Of a DNA stretch of 49,281 nt, positions 1-8,298 are shown one piece after another. The translations under genes and the position numbers were made by a program. The notes below the pieces were generated by a model. The model ran no database searches, was not told the DNA's origin, and saw only the letters and a program-made list of their open reading frames with translations. Source of the stretch: CAJINA01 sp964647585 (GTDB lineage: Bacteria > Desulfobacterota > Desulfobacteria > Desulfobacterales > CAJINA01); the NCBI GenBank assembly GCA_964647585.1, contig CAZYGG010000027.1, forward strand, positions 1 to 49,281, read 5' to 3'. Within the stretch, counting starts at the first letter, position 1, and each line of letters begins with the position of its first letter.

Positions 1-83
1 AATATTTCCTATCGTCGGATTTTCCATTTCAATCCCCATCTGATTTTAAGTTGTGACATGCCAAATCCCATGATGATCAACAG

Positions 84-100
84 ATCACAAGGGTTGTGAT
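84..100. other. Short palindrome downstream of ubiE
   Basis: ATCACAA-GGG-TTGTGAT is a perfect 7-bp inverted repeat with a 3-nt spacer, 29 nt beyond the ubiE stop codon. It could be a weak hairpin at the 3' end of the ubi transcript or a protein-binding palindrome. There is no run of T after it on the minus strand, so it is not a typical intrinsic terminator. The rest of 1-128 shows nothing recognisable. Confidence 0.4.
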
Positions 101-128
101 ATATGGCGAATAGCATCAGGCAATAAGG

Positions 129-944
129 TCAGCCTTTTGTGGCCAGGTGCGCTACGACCATGCCGTTGGTCATGCGGTGATAGGACACGTGCTCAAACCC
201 GCAGTCGGACAGAATAGTGGCCAACTCATCGGGTAGCGGAAACATGCGAATGGTCTCCGGCAGGCAGGCATACGATTCGGCGCTGCCCGCGATCAGCTGC
301 CCCAGGAGCGGCATGATATTGAATGAGTAGAAATCGTACAGCGCCCGGAAAAGAGCATTGGTGGGCCGGGAAAACTCCAGGCAGAGAAACCTGCCCCCGG
401 GTTTGAGGACCCGGTGCATTTCCTGAAAGCCCTGTTTCAGGTGGGTCAGGTTGCGGATGCCGAAACCGACCATGGCGGTATCAAAGGTTGCCTTCGGGAA
501 AGGAACCTTTTCGGCATCCCCCTGGACCCAGGTGATGCGATTTTTGAAAAGGTGGTGTGCGTACGTGCCGCGCCCGGCGGACATCATGGCCATGTTGATA
601 TCGCAGATAGTGGCCCGCGCATCCGGTCCGGATCGAGCCGCGGCCAGGTGGGCCAGGTCCCCGGTACCGCCGCACAGATCCAGGATGCGGCTGCCCGGCA
701 ACGGATTCAGAAGCCGGATTGCCGCCCGCTTCCAGGCCCGCTGGATACCGAAGCTGAGCAGCGAGTTCATGAAATCGTATTTGGGCGCCACCCGGTTGAA
801 GTGGCGCCTGACGGCCGCGGCCTTCTCCTCTTCCGCATAGGCTTTCAGGCCAAAGCGGGCCTGTCCGGTTTGGCGGACATGCTGGTCGAGGACGGCTTCA
901 CGCTGCGGTGATTTAAACCATTTCGGATTTTTCCAGATGGGCAT
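129..944 (-). CDS. ubiE: UbiE/MenG-type quinone C-methyltransferase
   Basis: This is a class I SAM-dependent methyltransferase of the UbiE/COQ5 family, which C-methylates the demethylated quinone ring in menaquinone or ubiquinone synthesis. The 271 residues include the family N-terminal signature starting YDFMN (56-60), SAM motif I ILDLCGGTGD (87-96), an acidic residue after the next strand (CDIN, 114-117), and the C-terminal signature RVLKPGG...LEFS (178-192). The usual His in the first signature (S-x3-H-x2-W) is Gln here. The start is supported by GCGAGG five bases upstream of ATG. It is the last gene on the minus strand in this respiratory region, downstream of ubiG. About 40 extra N-terminal residues precede the core compared with typical UbiE. 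Family assignment is firm; whether the substrate is demethylmenaquinone or a ubiquinone precursor cannot be told from sequence. Confidence 0.9.
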   Translation of the reverse strand: MPIWKNPKWFKSPQREAVLDQHVRQTGQARFGLKAYAEEEKAAAVRRHFNRVAPKYDFMNSLLSFGIQRAWKRAAIRLLNPLPGSRILDLCGGTGDLAHLAAARSGPDARATICDINMAMMSAGRGTYAHHLFKNRITWVQGDAEKVPFPKATFDTAMVGFGIRNLTHLKQGFQEMHRVLKPGGRFLCLEFSRPTNALFRALYDFYSFNIMPLLGQLIAGSAESYACLPETIRMFPLPDELATILSDCGFEHVSYHRMTNGMVVAHLATKG

Positions 945-986
945 GAAAGCCTCGCCTATTATAAAACTTTTAATATTTCAGAGAAC

Positions 987-1077
987 GTCATGCCGGATCC
1001 CGGATCGTAGTCCGGGACAGGCTTCTTTGATCCGGAATCCAGGAAACCCCTGGATCCCGGCCTTCGCCGGGATGGCA
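987..1077. repeat. Intergenic repeat with two hairpins
   Basis: The gap between ubiG and ubiE holds a GC-rich repeat-like element. It contains ATCCAGG/CCTGGAT arms and then TCCCGG-CCTTCG-CCGGGA. Its opening 'CGTCATGCCGGA' resembles 'CGTCATACCGGA' at 26252, suggesting the same dispersed family. Such elements can act as transcript stabilisers or weak terminators. No ORF of substance lies here. Confidence 0.55.
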
Positions 1078-1145
1078 CCCTGTAATAATCTGTCAGCTGA
1101 AAAGTTGAAATCATATGAGGGGTATCTTTCAAAGTAAAGGTAAAC

Positions 1146-1850
1146 CTATTCCTTTTTGACAAAGTGCATGAGGTAGTTCATGGACGTATCTTTGCATAGG
1201 GCCGTGTACCCGCCAAACGGAATATAGCGCAGTCCGGACAAATCCGCACAGCGCAGGCCGACTGACTCCCCCCAGCGCCGCATCTCTTCCGGACTCACGA
1301 AGCGTTCATAGGTGTGCGTGCCCTTGCCGACGATCCCCAGGATGTATTCAGACACCCAGATAACCAGCAGCCGGGCGAGCCAGGTCCGGTTGACGGTGGC
1401 AAAAAACAGGTGGCCCCCCGGTTGGACCAGTTCGGCACAGGCCTGCAGCACGGATGCGGGATCGGGAACATGCTCCACCAGTTCCATACAGGTGACCACT
1501 TCAAAGTGTTCACTGTGCGTTCGGGCAAAGTTTTCGGCGGTGCTTTCCTGATAATCGATCTCAAGTCCACTGTGTTGCGAGTGTACCCGGGCAGCGTTCA
1601 ATGCCGGGGCGGCCATGTCGATACCGGTGACCCGGGCACCGGCCCCTGCCAGTGCTTCGGAGAGCAGGCCACCGCCGCAACCTACATCCAGGAGGGGTTT
1701 CCCCTTAACATCGACATGCGTCAGGATATATTGCACCCGCACCGGATTAATATCGTGCAGCGCCTTGAATTCACCGTTACGATCCCACCAGTGGCTGGCC
1801 GCGGCAGCGTAGCGGGCGATCTCTTTATTGTCGATGTTTATTTTATTCAT
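1146..1850 (-). CDS. ubiG: UbiG-type O-methyltransferase of quinone synthesis
   Basis: UbiG carries out both O-methylations of ubiquinone synthesis (polyprenyl-dihydroxyphenol and demethylubiquinol steps). The 234-residue product has the whole family layout: WWD after an N-terminal helix (21-23), SAM motif DVGCGGG (55-61), CMELVEHVPD (121-130), LVQPGGHLFF (141-150), and the membrane/insertion segment ending GTHTYERFVSPEEM (177-190), which aligns well with E. coli UbiG. Length is close to the E. coli protein (about 240). The ATG at 1850 has only a weak ribosome site. It lies between ccoI and ubiE on the same strand, separated by roughly 200-260 bp gaps rich in hairpins. UbiG is unexpected in a menaquinone-only anaerobe, so this organism may make ubiquinone or a related high-potential quinone (inference). 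Confidence 0.88.
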   Translation of the reverse strand: MNKINIDNKEIARYAAAASHWWDRNGEFKALHDINPVRVQYILTHVDVKGKPLLDVGCGGGLLSEALAGAGARVTGIDMAAPALNAARVHSQHSGLEIDYQESTAENFARTHSEHFEVVTCMELVEHVPDPASVLQACAELVQPGGHLFFATVNRTWLARLLVIWVSEYILGIVGKGTHTYERFVSPEEMRRWGESVGLRCADLSGLRYIPFGGYTALCKDTSMNYLMHFVKKE

Positions 1851-1878
1851 TCAATTAGCCGCAGACAAACGCAGACAT

Positions 1879-2044
1879 CATCCGGCCGATTTCTAAATCC
1901 CGCCGTCGGGGCCTGGCCGGATGAGACTCGTCATGCCCTTCGGGCAGGTAATCATCAAGGTTACTTCAATAGCTACTTAGATTGAAGTATCAAGCCCTTC
2001 TCGCGAAGCGATGGCACCCAAGCCCGGGCAAGTCGGCCGGGCTT
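1879..2044. repeat. Hairpin-rich spacer between ccoI and ubiG
   Basis: The 263-bp spacer contains two inverted repeats: CATCCGGCC (1879-1887) with GGCCGGATG (1915-1923), and AAGCCCGG (2020-2027) with CCGGGCTT (2037-2044). Neither is followed by a T-run in the direction of ccoI transcription. They may terminate inefficiently or stabilise mRNA ends. Confidence 0.45.
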
Positions 2045-2113
2045 AGTCTGCGTGTGTCGAACGAGCAAAGCGAGTGGGCGGTTAAACTATTGTGTAGCTT
2101 CTTTTAAAGCGCT

Positions 2114-4609
2114 CTAATCAGTTCCTTTCTTTAAAAGCCGCAGCGTATTTCCGATTACTGTCAGGCTGCTCAAGAGCATGGCAGTCACCGCAACCAGCGG
2201 ACTCAGCAGGCCGCTCATGGCAATGGGGATGCTGATGATATTGTAGGCAAACGCACACACGAGATTCTGAAAAATGGTGCGGTTCACCGGCCGCGCCAGG
2301 TTCAAGAAATCCACCACCTGCCCGGGATCACCCCGCATCAGGGTGATATCTGCGACTTCCTGGCCCAGGTGACTCCCCGAATGCACGGCCATGGAAAGAT
2401 CGGCCTGGACCAGGGCCGGGGCATCATTGATCCCATCGCCCACCATGGCCACCCGGCGGCCGGCCGACTGGAGTTCTTTTACAAACGCGGCCTTTTCCCC
2501 GGGCAGTTTGCCCCCGGCAGCCTTTTTAATTCCGATCAGTCCGGCTACACTGCGCGTGGTTTCGTCGTCATCTCCGGATACGAGATAGGTGCGGTAACCG
2601 GAAGATGAGAGTGTCGCGATTGTTTCTCTGGAAGCCGGCCGCACCTTATCACCAAATATGAAAACAGCCCAGAGCTTTCCGGATTTTCCCATAAACACGA
2701 AAGACGGGATCACTTTTTCCGCGAATTCTTTGCGAAGAGGATCAAGATCGACACCTGTCAGCTCCGTGGACAGAAACGCATCGGAACCGATTCTTATTTC
2801 TTCAGTTCCGGTAAATCCGGATATTCCATTTTCGAACGTCTTTATCCCGGTCACTTCCGGGATTGTCAGGTGTCGGGCCGCGGCCTGTCTCTGGATTTCC
2901 ACCCCGATATAGTGCTCGCAGTCGGTTTCAAGACCGGCGGCCAAGGCCAGGGCGTCATCCGGGTTTCCGGGCTGGAACGTGTGTACATCAAGCAGTTCCC
3001 AGCGGCCATGGGTCATGGTGCCGGTTTTATCAAGCACCAGGGTATCCAGGCCCGTGGTGTGCTCGAAGCAGGCGAAGGAACGGACCAGGATCCCTTTCCG
3101 TCCGGCCAGGGAGATGCCGGCGACCCGCGCCAGGGGAATGGCGACCCCCAGCGCGCAGGGGCAGGAGATGACCATAACGGTGACCGCCCGGATGATCGCC
3201 ACGGCATTGGACAGGCCCGCCAGTTTGCACACAATGCCGGTTGCCAGGGCAAGGGCGATGATGGTGGGCACGAACCATTGCAAAACCAGATCGGTGCGAC
3301 CCTCAAGGGATGACTTTTCATCCAGTGCACGCTGCATGATCTGGATCATCTGCCCCAGGGTAGAGGCCGCGCCCACTCCGTCCGCCCGGACCTGGAAGGT
3401 ACCGGCCATCACCTGGGTGCCGGAACGGACCCGATCCCCGGGTCCCACCTGAATCGGGAGAGATTCACCGGTGAGGGCGGATTCATTGAGGGTGCCGCGG
3501 CCTGTGGATACCTTGCCATCGGCCGGCAGGATCTCGCCTTCCGTTACCTGGAAGAGATCCCCGGGCTGCAGTTGCCGAATATCACCATACCGGCCCTGCG
3601 GGTATTGGGGGGAACAGATTTTCACCTTGGTGGGCTGCAGGGCAAAGAAGGTTTCCAGGTCGACCAGGACCCTGTTCTTGGCCCTTTTTTCAAGCCACTT
3701 GCCCAGCAAGGCAAGGGTCACCAGCATGGCGGCCGTGTCGTAGTAAAGGTGGAGGCTGCCCTGGAAAAGGTTTACCGTACTGAATAAATAAGCTGTCAGG
3801 GCGCCGGTCATGATCAGGGTTTCCATGCCGAAGGTGCCGGTGGCCAGGCCTGCCAGGGCTTTTTTGATCAGGCCCTGGCCCCCATAAAAAATGACCCCCG
3901 TGGTCATGGCAAAAATGGGCCAGGAAAGTTTATAGATGGTTTCCGGAGTGAAGGTGGTGAGAAACCCGGTGTACAGCGCAAAGGAGAGCATCATGACATT
4001 CATGGTAAAAAATGCCGCGATACTGAACCGGATGAATTCCCGGTGCCGGTCCGGAGAGGACCCGGATTCGGCCGCCACCGCCTGATAACCGAGGCTGTCA
4101 ATAATGGCCCGGATCTGGGTCGGGGATGTCTGGACCGGATCGTATTCACAGCGCACCCGGTCAATGGAAAAATTGCAGGTCACCGTGTGGACGCCCTCGG
4201 ATTTCTTGAGGGATTCTTCAATGACCCAGGCGCAGGCCGGGCACCACATGTCAGTGACTTTGAGATTCAGATCAAGGAAATTACCCGGGCGCTCTTCTTG
4301 TTCCAGGGCAGATGTGGATGCGGGTGTAACCGGGAGGGTTGCTTCAGGTTTAGAAGGGGCCTGCAGCCGGGCTTCAAGGTCTGTGGCATCGCGGGGAATG
4401 AGCCCCATCACCTGGCACTTTTTAAACAGGTCGCTCTCTTTGAAGGCATCCGGATCCGGCGAATCCGAAGCCTCCATGAGTATGATAAACACCTGCCGGC
4501 AGCCGGGACAGCAGAAATGATAGGTTTTCCGGTCGATTGTATGGGTAACGGTCCGTCCGGCAGGATTGGGCAGCCCGCAAAGATCACAGATATCAGCCCG
4601 GGGTGACAT
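2114..4609 (-). CDS. ccoI: CcoI/FixI-type copper-transporting P-type ATPase
   Basis: P1B-type ATPase that supplies copper for assembly of the cbb3 oxidase haem-copper centre. The 831 residues show an N-terminal Cys-rich domain (C8, C11, C33, C34, C37), a heavy-metal-associated domain with CPAC (123-126), membrane helices, the TGES actuator loop (380-383), the intramembrane CPC metal site (483-485), the phosphorylated Asp in DKTGTMT (527-533), and the hinge GDGINDAP (724-731). The N-terminal Cys-rich plus HMA layout is typical of FixI/CcoI. One oddity is that the normally invariant HP dipeptide of the nucleotide-binding domain reads His-Tyr (566-567). It begins five bases after the ActE-like gene stops, so it is co-transcribed with the oxidase cluster. 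Confidence 0.93.
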   Translation of the reverse strand: MSPRADICDLCGLPNPAGRTVTHTIDRKTYHFCCPGCRQVFIILMEASDSPDPDAFKESDLFKKCQVMGLIPRDATDLEARLQAPSKPEATLPVTPASTSALEQEERPGNFLDLNLKVTDMWCPACAWVIEESLKKSEGVHTVTCNFSIDRVRCEYDPVQTSPTQIRAIIDSLGYQAVAAESGSSPDRHREFIRFSIAAFFTMNVMMLSFALYTGFLTTFTPETIYKLSWPIFAMTTGVIFYGGQGLIKKALAGLATGTFGMETLIMTGALTAYLFSTVNLFQGSLHLYYDTAAMLVTLALLGKWLEKRAKNRVLVDLETFFALQPTKVKICSPQYPQGRYGDIRQLQPGDLFQVTEGEILPADGKVSTGRGTLNESALTGESLPIQVGPGDRVRSGTQVMAGTFQVRADGVGAASTLGQMIQIMQRALDEKSSLEGRTDLVLQWFVPTIIALALATGIVCKLAGLSNAVAIIRAVTVMVISCPCALGVAIPLARVAGISLAGRKGILVRSFACFEHTTGLDTLVLDKTGTMTHGRWELLDVHTFQPGNPDDALALAAGLETDCEHYIGVEIQRQAAARHLTIPEVTGIKTFENGISGFTGTEEIRIGSDAFLSTELTGVDLDPLRKEFAEKVIPSFVFMGKSGKLWAVFIFGDKVRPASRETIATLSSSGYRTYLVSGDDDETTRSVAGLIGIKKAAGGKLPGEKAAFVKELQSAGRRVAMVGDGINDAPALVQADLSMAVHSGSHLGQEVADITLMRGDPGQVVDFLNLARPVNRTIFQNLVCAFAYNIISIPIAMSGLLSPLVAVTAMLLSSLTVIGNTLRLLKKGTD

Positions 4610-4614
4610 GGAAG

Positions 4615-5130
4615 TTAAGAGCGGGGTCCCAGTGATTTCAGGTAAGCGATAATTTGCCAGCGAGCGTCCATTGAAATGGTAGTGGCCAGCGGCGGCTGCC
4701 GGCCGCCGGGTTTGCCGTAGCTGATCTCTTTGAAAAGCGCTCCATCGGTCCTGGCTTGCACCGTTTTGCTGCGCAGGTCACCGGGCAGGGGCTGGAAACT
4801 TTGTCCCACGGTGCCCAGGCCGTCATGGTTTTTTCCGTGGCACTGACTGCAAAAAGCGGTGTAGGCCTTCTCGGCCTGTTTGAAATCAAAGGCGGCGGCG
4901 TTGATCGGGGACACCAACGCACTATCACTGGCGGTCCGGGCCAGGGCTTCGCCGCCGTTGAACGGAATGAGCCCGGCAGCCATGATGGGAATCGGCTGTT
5001 CGTGGGGCCGGATGGCCGGGGTTTCCCACATGCGGCCAACTGCCATGTGGTCGTCATACACGGTGATGACTGTGTAGGCACCGGTGAGCACCACGCACAC
5101 CACGATGAAGAGGAACAGGACCGGTTTCAT
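4615..5130 (-). CDS. actE: Membrane-anchored monohaem cytochrome c, ActE-like
   Basis: The protein (171 residues) has an N-terminal hydrophobic anchor (about 4-22) with no lipobox, then a linker containing RMWETPAIRPHEQPIPIM, and a C-terminal cytochrome c domain with one CSQCH haem site (94-98). The linker resembles the segment before the haem domain in ActE, the monohaem subunit of Alternative Complex III, which hands electrons to the terminal oxidase. The act cluster upstream otherwise lacks ActE, so this gene would complete it even though it lies on the far side of the oxidase genes. Alternatively it is a free-standing oxidase-associated cytochrome c. It abuts the 75-residue gene upstream and is followed five bases later by ccoI. 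Confidence 0.7.
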   Translation of the reverse strand: MKPVLFLFIVVCVVLTGAYTVITVYDDHMAVGRMWETPAIRPHEQPIPIMAAGLIPFNGGEALARTASDSALVSPINAAAFDFKQAEKAYTAFCSQCHGKNHDGLGTVGQSFQPLPGDLRSKTVQARTDGALFKEISYGKPGGRQPPLATTISMDARWQIIAYLKSLGPRS

Positions 5131-5358
5131 TTATTCCCCCTTGTCGCCGCGGACATGCTGCGGATAGGGCAGCAGTTGATAGGTTGCATATTCCGATTCG
5201 GCCGGCACATCTTTTACCGGCCGGTAATCCCAGTCCGGGGGCCCCTTGTCCGATACGACAAAAAACGAGAGGAGGCCTTTAAAAAGGATAATACCCACCA
5301 TGATGAGGATCCAGAACCAGGCCCTTAAATTGCTTTCGTGACCCGTTGAAGCGTCCAT
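5131..5358 (-). CDS. Small single-helix membrane protein of the oxidase cluster
   Basis: The protein has 75 residues, with one membrane helix (about residues 12-35, rich in Ile, Leu and Phe) and a polar C-terminal tail containing PPDWDYRPVKDVP. It has a good ribosome site, GGAGG, before ATG 5358 and directly precedes the ActE-like cytochrome with no spacing. I do not recognise a named family. Position suggests a small accessory subunit or assembly factor of the cbb3 oxidase or Alternative Complex III, comparable in size to CcoQ or CcoH-like proteins, but this is inference from context. Confidence 0.7.
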   Translation of the reverse strand: MDASTGHESNLRAWFWILIMVGIILFKGLLSFFVVSDKGPPDWDYRPVKDVPAESEYATYQLLPYPQHVRGDKGE

Positions 5359-5359
5359 G

Positions 5360-5626
5360 TTAAAGTATTACCTCCGTAAGTCCATACATCAGAATATAGG
5401 CGACGGCCCAGATGAAAGTCCCCGCGATAATCAGCATCATGACCAGGGGGAAGGGCGAATGGCCGTCCTGGAGCCCGTCCACGAATTTGTGCCCGGGTGC
5501 GTGGCTGCCCCGGTTGGATCGAAAGTGTGAAAACGCCAGACCTATGCCGAAAACCAGCATGAATATCAGGGTCGGGAAAACGAAACCCACCACATGCTGC
5601 AGATTTAAAAGTTCAAAAAGTCTCAT
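5360..5626 (-). CDS. Small two-helix protein resembling the haem-free CcoP N-terminus
   Basis: This 88-residue protein has membrane helices at about 10-32 and 59-82. The segment GHKFVDGLQDGHSPFPL followed by a helix resembles the FixP/CcoP N-terminal domain, in which 'DGI-E...NPLPRWW' precedes the second helix. There is no CxxCH, so it would be a CcoP membrane anchor stripped of its cytochrome domains. The haem domains may be supplied instead by the C-terminal domain fused to CcoO next door. GAGGT precedes ATG 5626. The similarity is recognised by eye only and is moderate. Confidence 0.6.
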   Translation of the reverse strand: MRLFELLNLQHVVGFVFPTLIFMLVFGIGLAFSHFRSNRGSHAPGHKFVDGLQDGHSPFPLVMMLIIAGTFIWAVAYILMYGLTEVIL

Positions 5627-5638
5627 TTTCGGACCTCA

Positions 5639-5893
5639 TTATCCAAAGTAAAGGGCAAACAGCAGCCGGGCGCCGCTGGCTGCCAGGCCCAGCACCGCCA
5701 GAAGCAGCAGGGCATATATTTCATAGCGTCCAAAGCGGGATGTCTGGACCGGCGGCAAATCCTCGCCCTGCAGGGGCAAAAACCGGGCCCGCTGCTGGTC
5801 CTGGAACTGACCGCGGGAAAGGGCCCAGAAGAACACCACGAGGCTCAGTCCCAATCCAAGGACGATATAGGTTATGAAATAAGGATAATACAT
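5639..5893 (-). CDS. Small two-helix oxidase-cluster protein, CcoS-like
   Basis: This 84-residue protein has a first helix ending in FFWALSRGQFQDQQRARFLPL and a second helix at about 58-82. The pattern 'FxWAxxxGQFxD' immediately after the first helix is the hallmark of CcoS, the small cbb3 assembly protein needed for cofactor insertion. CcoS normally has only one helix, so this is a longer relative or an accessory subunit with the same motif. It lies directly downstream of the CcoO fusion, with a 76-bp gap containing an AT-rich 'TTCGAATT'-type repeat fragment. Confidence 0.6.
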   Translation of the reverse strand: MYYPYFITYIVLGLGLSLVVFFWALSRGQFQDQQRARFLPLQGEDLPPVQTSRFGRYEIYALLLLAVLGLAASGARLLFALYFG

Positions 5894-5969
5894 GTCTAGT
5901 TACCTGCCAACTAAATCCGAATTTCGTAATTTGAATTTCGATATTTTGCCGGATTGATCCGGCAACTTT

Positions 5970-6905
5970 TTATGGTTCATAGGATGCATCGATACCACGT
6001 GGCTCGGCATTGGCATCCGACTGGTTGATAAAATAGACCGCCACATAGTTGCCCACATCCCAGATTTTTTCCGATTCCAGTTCCCGTTTAAAATAGGGCA
6101 TGGCGGTTCCGGTTATCCCGTTCATGATCTGGTAGTAAAGAATCCCGCCGCTGATCCCGCGATCCTTGAGAATCGTAAAATTCAATGGCGGCGGGTAGAT
6201 ATAAGGCTGCGCCGGTCCCATGCCGTCTCCCACCGGTCCATGGCAGCCTAAACAGAAATCCTGGTAGATCTTGCGGCCCCGGGCCAGACCGGCCGGCGTG
6301 GTGGGGTAGGGATTGGGCAACTCGCGCCACCCCGCCGGGACATTGTCGTGCAGCCAGCGTACGTTTGCAACCGGACCGGCTTCGTACGCCACGGTTGCCT
6401 TTTCCTTCCAGTGCTTCTGGCGTTTCATCCGCAGATCCGCCTGTTTCAGTCCCAGGCTCTGGGTATAGCGGATCAGCTTGTCCATGCCTTCTTTACCGAG
6501 AAACGCGAACGCCGGCATGATAGACAGGGGCCGGGTGTAACGTGGGTTGACAAAGTGGGCCACGTGCCAGTCATCTGGATGCTCGCCGCCCTGCTGGGAC
6601 AGGTCCGGACCGGTGCGCTGGGACCCGAGCAAAATGGGGTAATCGGCAACGTAGTCCCCGGCCTGGGCGATCCGCTCGGCCCCGAGGCCCCAGTCGATGG
6701 CGCGGATAGACTGGGTGTGGCAGTAGACACATCCGTTGGACTTATAAATATCCCGGCCGGTGGCTTCCATGGATGTACGTCCCCGGAAAATATCTGAAGG
6801 TGCGGTTTTACTGGTATGCACGTAGGGGAGCACCACGACCACCCCCACGATCACAGCCAGGATCAGCAGGCTACCGGTCACGACGGTTAGGGGTGACATC
6901 TTCAT
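5970..6905 (-). CDS. ccoO: cbb3 oxidase CcoO subunit fused to a second cytochrome c domain
   Basis: The N-terminal part is CcoO/FixO, the membrane-anchored monohaem subunit of cbb3 oxidase: one helix (about 8-28), haem site CVYCH (59-63) in the CcoO context GCVYCHTQ, and the Met ligand in MPAFAF (M130). The C-terminal part, from about residue 205, is a separate class I cytochrome c domain with CLGCH (218-222) and a likely Met ligand at AMPYF (M269). The 311-residue protein is therefore longer than typical CcoO (about 200-240) and dihaem. The added domain probably takes over the electron-entry role of CcoP. Its ATG overlaps the ccoN stop by 4 bp, indicating translational coupling. Confidence 0.92.
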   Translation of the reverse strand: MKMSPLTVVTGSLLILAVIVGVVVVLPYVHTSKTAPSDIFRGRTSMEATGRDIYKSNGCVYCHTQSIRAIDWGLGAERIAQAGDYVADYPILLGSQRTGPDLSQQGGEHPDDWHVAHFVNPRYTRPLSIMPAFAFLGKEGMDKLIRYTQSLGLKQADLRMKRQKHWKEKATVAYEAGPVANVRWLHDNVPAGWRELPNPYPTTPAGLARGRKIYQDFCLGCHGPVGDGMGPAQPYIYPPPLNFTILKDRGISGGILYYQIMNGITGTAMPYFKRELESEKIWDVGNYVAVYFINQSDANAEPRGIDASYEP

Positions 6906-8272
6906 GCGCGTTCCCCCGGATTAAAGAAAATGGAGCGGACGATATTGTAAAGGCCCAGTATCGCGGAAATAAAAATCATCAGACCCAGGCCCGCCCGGAT
7001 CAGGTAATAGACGTGAATCTGGGGCAGTATCCGGTAAACCGTTTCACCGTTGATCCAGGAGTTGCCCTGGACCAGGCCCGCAATGGTCAGGATGACGGTA
7101 AAGCCTACGACCCCGATGAGGACCATCCAGTACTGGAAATCGGCCAGGAACCGGCTGAAGAGAGGTTTGCCGGTGATGCGCGGCAGGATGTAATAAACCC
7201 CGCCCAGGGCAATCATGCCGGCAAAGCCCAATACGCCCACGTGGGCGTGGGCCACCACGTAGTTGTTGAAATGGGTCACCCGCTGGACATCCGGCAGGGA
7301 CATCATGGAGCCCTGGATGCTGACAAAAAAGTACATGATGGTGCCGGTAAAGACGAACTTGGCGCCGACGTCGGCATGAATCGCACCGAGCTTGCCTTTG
7401 GCCGTGTACCAGATGTTGATCAGAAAGGCCATGACCGGGATCACCATGGCGATACTGTCCACAATGGCCACGACCTTCAGCCAGGTGGGCACCGGTACCT
7501 GCAGGAGGTGGTGGGTGCCGATATGGGTATAGACCACGATCAGCGACCAGAACCCGAGCATGGAGAGGGAGTGGCTGTACAAAGGGGCCCGGACCGCCTG
7601 GGGAATCACGTAATAGGTGACCGCAGCGGCCAGCGGGGTCAGCAGCAGGCCAAAGACGTTGTGACCGTAAAACCACAGCAGGATGGCGTCGGGTATCCCC
7701 ATCAGGGCGCCGGTGTCGGGCCGCCAGATCACATTACCGAGACTGTACGTCGTGGCGGTCAGGATGGTGCCGGCCAGGATATACCACACGGATACGTAGA
7801 GCAGGGGTTCCTGGCGCTGGCGCACCGTCATTGCAAAATTAAAAAAGATCAGGGCAAAGGCGAGCACCACCATGATATCGATGGGCCAGATTAATTCGGC
7901 ATATTCACGGCCCTGGGTCAGACCCAGGGAGAGGGTGATCACCACGGCCACCAGGGCGATGTTCCAGGCGACAACGGTGAAAATTCCCAGTTTTTCACTG
8001 TATAGATCGGTTTTTAAAAGTCGCGGGATGAAGTAAAAGGCGGCACCCAGTAGGCCGGGGGTGACAAACCCGAACAACACCAGGTTAATGTGCATGGGCC
8101 GTATCCGGCCGAATACGATCCAGGCCATGTTCTCGGTCAGATCGGGGGCCACCAGCTCGGTGGCGGCCAGCCACCCCACAAAGGTGGCCACGATCATCCA
8201 GAACCCGGATGTGAGGCAAAAGCCTTTGGCCGTGGGGTAGGTGGTTAGCATGTTTTTAGAAGCTTCTGCCAA
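6902..8272 (-). CDS. ccoN: cbb3-type cytochrome c oxidase catalytic subunit I
   Basis: CcoN reduces O2 to water at a haem b3-CuB centre in the cytoplasmic membrane. The 456-residue, roughly 12-helix protein shows the expected ligands: RPMHINL (H61, low-spin haem), YGHNVFG (H204, CuB), the GTHH pair (H254, H255, CuB), and VVAHAHVGVLG (H342 and H344, haem b3 and haem b). It lacks the A-type oxidase CuB Tyr arrangement, in keeping with the C-type (cbb3) family. The start is either TTG 8272 (AAGGA nine bases upstream) or ATG 8251. It follows actA across a 200-bp gap with palindromes, and overlaps ccoO by 4 bp. Confidence 0.94.
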   Translation of the reverse strand: MAEASKNMLTTYPTAKGFCLTSGFWMIVATFVGWLAATELVAPDLTENMAWIVFGRIRPMHINLVLFGFVTPGLLGAAFYFIPRLLKTDLYSEKLGIFTVVAWNIALVAVVITLSLGLTQGREYAELIWPIDIMVVLAFALIFFNFAMTVRQRQEPLLYVSVWYILAGTILTATTYSLGNVIWRPDTGALMGIPDAILLWFYGHNVFGLLLTPLAAAVTYYVIPQAVRAPLYSHSLSMLGFWSLIVVYTHIGTHHLLQVPVPTWLKVVAIVDSIAMVIPVMAFLINIWYTAKGKLGAIHADVGAKFVFTGTIMYFFVSIQGSMMSLPDVQRVTHFNNYVVAHAHVGVLGFAGMIALGGVYYILPRITGKPLFSRFLADFQYWMVLIGVVGFTVILTIAGLVQGNSWINGETVYRILPQIHVYYLIRAGLGLMIFISAILGLYNIVRSIFFNPGERA

Positions 8273-8298
8273 AGTAATACATCCTTGGTGACGGTATC

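Noticed and set aside
6773..7894. 373-codon plus-strand reading frame opposite ccoN/ccoO
   Set aside because: The translation is His/Asp/Gly-rich with no fold signature and lies opposite firmly identified oxidase subunits.
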